Positions 59,716-64,000 of a stretch of DNA of 64,000 nucleotides are shown piece by piece. How positions within the stretch are numbered: the stretch's first letter is position 1; each line of letters opens with the position of its first letter. The stretch is from contig DYJT01000005.1 in NCBI GenBank assembly GCA_020722965.1, positions 40,303 to 104,302 of the forward strand, given 5' to 3'. The stretch is from Brachyspira murdochii (GTDB lineage Bacteria; Spirochaetota; JAAYUW01). The position numbers were made by a program, and so were the translations under genes. Below the pieces are notes generated by a model. It was not told the origin of the DNA. It ran no database searches and saw only the letters and a list, made by a program, of their open reading frames with translations.

Positions 59716-60531
59716 GTGTTAAATGAAAATGATTTATTTTATTATTTAAAAATCGCTAAAAAAATTGCCCTACTTAGTGGAAATTTTCTTAGTAAAAACT
59801 ATAAAAAAATTTACATCATAGAAATTAAAGGGGTAAGAGATATTGTTACGGATATTGACAAGAAGAGTGAAAACCTTATAAAACAATATTTTTTAAAGTA
59901 TACACCACAAATCAATTTTTTTGGTGAAGAAAATGGTGGACAAATTAATGAACTTTCGTGGATAGTCGATCCACTGGATGGAACCAAGAATTATGTTCAT
60001 AAAATACCCTATTTTGGAGTTTCAATCGGATTATGCGAAAACTTAATACCAATATTAGGTGTTGTCTATTTCCCTCTGTTAGACAAACTATTTTGGGCTA
60101 TAAAAGGACATGGCGCTTTTTGTAAAGAAAAAAATAAAACTACAAAACTTAAAGTTTCAAATACCGAAGATATTAGCCAATCTTTTATAGCGACTGGTTT
60201 TCCGCACTCTAAAAGTCACCTTGTTTCTAATTATATAATAGAACTTGAAAATGTATTAAAATATGTCTCAGCCGTTAGAAGGCTTGGAAGTGCTTCTTTT
60301 GATCTATGCTCAGTTGCATCTGGTAAGTTTGATGCCTTTTGGGAATATGGATTAGAGCCATGGGATATGGCTGCAGGTGCAATCATAGCAGAAGAAGCAG
60401 GTGCCTATGTTTATAGCCTTGATTCTTTAAATTGGAATATAAGATCGAATTCGATTTTTGTCTCAAATAAGGCTATTTTTCAAAATCTACTTAGTATTAT
60501 CAATTCCCCACATCAAAATACTACAAATTAA
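59716..60531 (+). CDS. Inositol monophosphatase family protein
   Basis: DIVTDIDKKSENLI, FFGEENGG, WIVDPLDGTKNYVHKIPYFGVSIGL, EPWDMAAGAIIAEEAGA. Confidence 0.95.
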   Translation: MLNENDLFYYLKIAKKIALLSGNFLSKNYKKIYIIEIKGVRDIVTDIDKKSENLIKQYFLKYTPQINFFGEENGGQINELSWIVDPLDGTKNYVHKIPYFGVSIGLCENLIPILGVVYFPLLDKLFWAIKGHGAFCKEKNKTTKLKVSNTEDISQSFIATGFPHSKSHLVSNYIIELENVLKYVSAVRRLGSASFDLCSVASGKFDAFWEYGLEPWDMAAGAIIAEEAGAYVYSLDSLNWNIRSNSIFVSNKAIFQNLLSIINSPHQNTTN

Positions 60532-60555
60532 GATTTTTATGTTAAGATTTTTATG
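60528..60555. repeat. Two tandem 14-bp repeats
   Basis: TTAAGATTTTTATG twice in a row, overlapping the stop region of the inositol monophosphatase gene. Confidence 0.9.
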
Positions 60556-60584
60556 CTTAAGTTTCAAAAATATTTTTATATAAC

Positions 60585-60612
60585 AAAAGGGCTGGTAAAT
60601 CCAGCCCTTTTT
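60585..60612. terminator. Bidirectional intrinsic terminator between convergent genes
   Basis: AAAAGGGCTGG-TAAAT-CCAGCCCTTTTTT with A-tract and T-tract on both sides. Confidence 0.9.
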
Positions 60613-60628
60613 TGTAAAAAGTTAAATA

Positions 60629-62410
60629 CTATTTGCCTTTCATAGCTTTTCTTTTTGCGAGATCGATGTCTTTATATTTTGAATAACCGTATCCGATGTC
60701 TCTGAAGAAGTAGTTCAATACCCAGCTATAGATCAAGCCATAGCTTTCTCTATGAACACCAAGAATCCATGGGCAATCTTCAGCTGCTATTTTTCCAGCT
60801 TTAGCATAAAGTTCGTTTCTAGCCTTTGATTCACCCATTGTCTTGAATTGATCATATAAAGCATTGAATTCTGGATTATCATAATTAGCTGCATTTGGAC
60901 CAGGAGCCTTGTTTGGACCATAGAGAAGCTGTAGGAAATTCTGAGCATCTGGATAGTCAGCACCCCAACCTATACCACCTATCTGGACTTCATGTTTATC
61001 AATTTTTGATAGGAAAGTTGGCCAGTCAGTTGTTTCAATGTTTAAAACAATGCCGAGTTTTGAGAAAGCATCTTTATCAAATTCTGCCATCTGTCTTGAG
61101 GTTGTAGATGTAAGAGTTGTATATGTGAAAGGAGGTAAACCTTTTCCTTCTGGATATCCAGCTTCAGCCATCAACTGTTTTGCTTTTTCAACATTATAAA
61201 CACCGTATGGGTTAACATATTTAGGATCATAACCACCAAGTCCTGGAGGAATTACAGTTTGAGCTTTGATTGCTCTGTTATTGTAGAAAATCTGAATCAT
61301 CTTGTCTCTGTCAACAGACATTGACATAGCCTGTCTTAATTTTGTGTTTTTACCTAAAATTGGATCTTCCATATTGAAGAATGTATATGTTACATCGAGT
61401 GTTGAGTTGATATCAAGGATAAGTCCTTTTTCTTTAAGTTCAGGTGTAAGTTCCTTTGCAGGAGTAATTGCTTTTGCAAATTGATCTTTTGGAATACCAC
61501 CAACATCAAGCTCACCAGCCATTAATTTTAACCATGCTGGGTTTGATTCCTCGATAACATAGTAAACTAATTTATCGATAAAAGGAAGTTTCTTCCCGGC
61601 ATAAGCGAGTAAACCAGCTTTTTTAGCTTTTTCGCCAGCTTCTTTTGGATAATAAACAGGTCTGTAATATGGGTTTCTTGTAAGAACAAATTGGTTATCA
61701 ATAATTGTTTCTTTGTAGTTCATTGCATATGGACCAGTTCCGATTGGGTGGTTAATCCATTCATCACCCCAAACATTGAGAACTTCTTGAGGTACTGGCC
61801 ATGTGAATGTCATGGCAAAACAATAGAGGATCTGAGGATAAGCCTGAGTTAAAGTGATGCTGAATGTGTAATTATCAATGATTTTTACACCTTCTGGAAG
61901 TTTGGTAAAATCAGCTTTACCAGCTTTTTCAGCTTCTTCTCTCCAAGTATCAAAACCTTTGATGAAACCATCAAAAAGCCACCAACCACCAGATTCAGTA
62001 TTGTTTGGATCACCAAGTCTTAAAAGTGTAAAGACAAAATCTTTAGCCATTACATCTCTGCCTTTACCTCTTTTGAAGACTTTCTTTTCAGGATCATAGT
62101 ATGTTATGCCTTTTTTTACCTTAAAAGTATAGGTAAGGTTATCTTTTGAAATAGTAGGCATACCATCTGCAAGAGCTGGTTCTAGTTCATAAATATCGGA
62201 AAGATATTTGTACTGAAAAAGACCTTCGAAAATGTTTCCACCAACAGTTGCAGTATAAAGGTCAGTGATAACAGTTGGGTCAAATCCCTTTATTTTCTCA
62301 GGGATAGAACCATAAAAAACTTTCACTTGTTTTGCACTAAAGCTGAACATCAATGAAACAGCAAAGAGAAGCACAAGAGCAATAGCAGCAATTTTAAGAG
62401 CATTTCTCAT
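60629..62410 (-). CDS. ABC transporter peptide/solute-binding protein (family 5, OppA-like)
   Basis: GSIPEKIKGFDPTVITDLYTATVGGNIFEGLFQY, YTFKVKKGITYYDPEKK, HPIGTGPYAM, RQAMSMSVDRDKMI, GYDPKYVNPYGVYNVEKAKQLMAEAGYPEG. Confidence 0.93.
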   Translation of the reverse strand: MRNALKIAAIALVLLFAVSLMFSFSAKQVKVFYGSIPEKIKGFDPTVITDLYTATVGGNIFEGLFQYKYLSDIYELEPALADGMPTISKDNLTYTFKVKKGITYYDPEKKVFKRGKGRDVMAKDFVFTLLRLGDPNNTESGGWWLFDGFIKGFDTWREEAEKAGKADFTKLPEGVKIIDNYTFSITLTQAYPQILYCFAMTFTWPVPQEVLNVWGDEWINHPIGTGPYAMNYKETIIDNQFVLTRNPYYRPVYYPKEAGEKAKKAGLLAYAGKKLPFIDKLVYYVIEESNPAWLKLMAGELDVGGIPKDQFAKAITPAKELTPELKEKGLILDINSTLDVTYTFFNMEDPILGKNTKLRQAMSMSVDRDKMIQIFYNNRAIKAQTVIPPGLGGYDPKYVNPYGVYNVEKAKQLMAEAGYPEGKGLPPFTYTTLTSTTSRQMAEFDKDAFSKLGIVLNIETTDWPTFLSKIDKHEVQIGGIGWGADYPDAQNFLQLLYGPNKAPGPNAANYDNPEFNALYDQFKTMGESKARNELYAKAGKIAAEDCPWILGVHRESYGLIYSWVLNYFFRDIGYGYSKYKDIDLAKRKAMKGK

Positions 62411-62434
62411 ACTAATTTCCTCCTAATTCGTTAA

Positions 62435-62515
62435 TTTATTGATAATAAATAATCAAAATTTGTCAAGTAATTTTTTAATTTTTATTAAAATTTTTATTAA
62501 AATTTTTATTTTAAA
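62435..62515 (-). promoter_or_regulatory. Putative strong promoter for the OppA-like gene
   Basis: On the minus strand: A/T-tract repeat, TTGACA (62461-62466), about 16 nt spacer, TATCAA, then AGGAGG before ATG at 62410. Confidence 0.55.
62477..62513. repeat. About 3 tandem 12-bp AT-rich repeats
   Basis: AATTTTTATTAA x2 followed by AATTTTTATTTT. Confidence 0.85.
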
Positions 62516-62664
62516 CAAATTTATTTTTATAATTTTTCACTTTTAATTTGAAAATAATTTTAATTAATCTATATTTTTTTTTGATTTTATCTTAACGCAA
62601 ATCAAAAAGTAAATTATGTTAATGACTTTTAATTAATCATAAAATACCATATGGTTAACGTTAT

Positions 62665-63951
62665 ATGACATTTATTTATAACTACTTAAATGATATAACT
62701 AAAATAAACTATTATTGTATAAACGACCCTTTAATTTTCCCTTTAATTGTAATAGATAAGATTCCAAAAAATCAAGTCACTAATGGTGCAGTAAATAAAC
62801 AATCTTTGCAATTATGCGATTTGAACAATAATAAGGTTATAAGATTGATATTAAATAGATTTGATCAAGACATAACTAAAGAATTTCAAGTTTATAAAAA
62901 CAAAGACAAAGATAATTCCTTTTTTGAAGTAGTCGAGGTAACGGCATTTTTATCATCTTTATTTGCATTCGGTTCAAGAATTTCTATAATTCAATTTTTA
63001 GGCAAACTTTTCTCTTATTTTTCACCTTTTAAAATTGTTTTTGAGGATTTTTTAAATATCAAAGATATTTTTGATGAAAGTATACAAGACCTACCATACT
63101 ACAGATGGATAAACAAAAAACTTTCCTACCTGATATTGGCATCTGTCAATACTTTTTACAGAAAACATAAAAGTATCTTTGTTTATATATTAGTGGATAT
63201 AAAAAACAAAGAAAACTATATCGATTCAATGATAGAAGTATCAAAAATAATTTTAAAACTTTCCTTTGAGATAGCACAAAAACTAAAAATAGATTTAAAT
63301 AAAAAAGAGATTCAAATATTAAAAAATCTTTTACCTCAATCTTTAAACTCAACATCGGCAAAGAGATTTAACCTATTTTTAAAATGGATGATAAGAAGAA
63401 ATTTCCCGGATATTGGTTTATATAGCCTCAATAATAGTATATTCGATCAAAAAAAAATTTTTTACCCTCTGGATATTCATATCCTAAACCTTAGCTCAAT
63501 TTTTATTAAATTTCTTATAATAGATTCTTATTTTCATTTTTTCAAAGAAAATTCTGGTTTTCAAAAAGATTTTGATAAACTCAAGCTGGAATTAAAAAAA
63601 ATGCTTAGGCAAAAGAATTTTCTTGAAATAATTAAAGCCATTGAAAATAGATTCAAACTATATGAGCAAAAGAATGAACAAAAGATTTTACAAGAAAATT
63701 TAACCTATTTTTTAGGCAATATCACCAAATTGGATGTAGATAGAATGGATGAATACTCTGGTTTTATAAATTATTTAAAAGAATACGAAATCTTCTTTAT
63801 AAACTCATTCAAAAGAAAAGCTATTTTCATGAATAAATTTGAGCATCTTAAGGTAATCACAGATTTTTATAGAATTTTTAATCCTTATGATCCATTGATA
63901 TACGATCTTCCTCTTTCGATAATAAAATCACCTATTTTAAAAATACCCTAA
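62665..63951 (+). CDS. TIGR02757/DUF2400-like protein (divergent)
   Basis: LSSLFAFGSRISIIQFLGKL and SAKRFNLFLKWMIRRNFPDIGLYSL...IFYPLDIHILNLS match the DUF2400 signature order. Confidence 0.65.
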   Translation: MTFIYNYLNDITKINYYCINDPLIFPLIVIDKIPKNQVTNGAVNKQSLQLCDLNNNKVIRLILNRFDQDITKEFQVYKNKDKDNSFFEVVEVTAFLSSLFAFGSRISIIQFLGKLFSYFSPFKIVFEDFLNIKDIFDESIQDLPYYRWINKKLSYLILASVNTFYRKHKSIFVYILVDIKNKENYIDSMIEVSKIILKLSFEIAQKLKIDLNKKEIQILKNLLPQSLNSTSAKRFNLFLKWMIRRNFPDIGLYSLNNSIFDQKKIFYPLDIHILNLSSIFIKFLIIDSYFHFFKENSGFQKDFDKLKLELKKMLRQKNFLEIIKAIENRFKLYEQKNEQKILQENLTYFLGNITKLDVDRMDEYSGFINYLKEYEIFFINSFKRKAIFMNKFEHLKVITDFYRIFNPYDPLIYDLPLSIIKSPILKIP

Positions 63952-64000
63952 AACATTTGTTATTTGATAGAAAAAATAAAAGAAAAAATAAAAGAAAAAA

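Noticed and set aside
1-64000. tRNA, rRNA, prophage or transposon genes
   Set aside because: Looked for cloverleaf, rRNA, transposase and phage structural signatures; none recognised, though small ncRNAs cannot be excluded without covariance searches.

Overview
This is a gene-dense, very AT-rich bacterial chromosomal window. It holds about 57 protein-coding genes with short or overlapping junctions. I recognised no rRNA, tRNA, transposase, prophage or CRISPR-cas genes. The taxon is uncertain; the gene set (MCPs, HD-GYP, bactofilin, 7TM sensors, flagellar FliK/FlhB-like genes, OM barrels) suggests a low-GC diderm such as a spirochaete, but this is inference only. Recognisable genes include murD, a YhcC-like radical SAM protein, glnA, acpS, truA, mfd, the rpsP-khpA-rimM-trmD-rplS operon, three tandem M42 peptidases, tex, a DtxR-FeoA fusion plus feoB, thrB/thrC, a LolCDE-like ABC module with a LolA-like protein and an OM barrel, an M16 peptidase pair and an OppA-like protein. 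The most notable signals are: (1) at 36.2-39.0 kb, two tandem paralogous ~450-codon reading frames, one with an HELTH zinc-protease motif and one that has lost it, each broken by a different frameshift, the first at a CTT-TGA-T sequence like the RF2 (prfB) +1 shift site; (2) degenerate local duplications of gene termini, 65-72 bp apart, that create mini-ORFs or in-frame extensions (trmD start, acpS end, a FliK-like gene end), plus a 31-bp perfect repeat with the same 65-bp spacing; (3) an 18-bp palindrome overlapping a putative -35 box before the DtxR-FeoA/feoB operon; (4) two tandem 7TM receptors carrying MCP signalling domains with altered hairpin tips.
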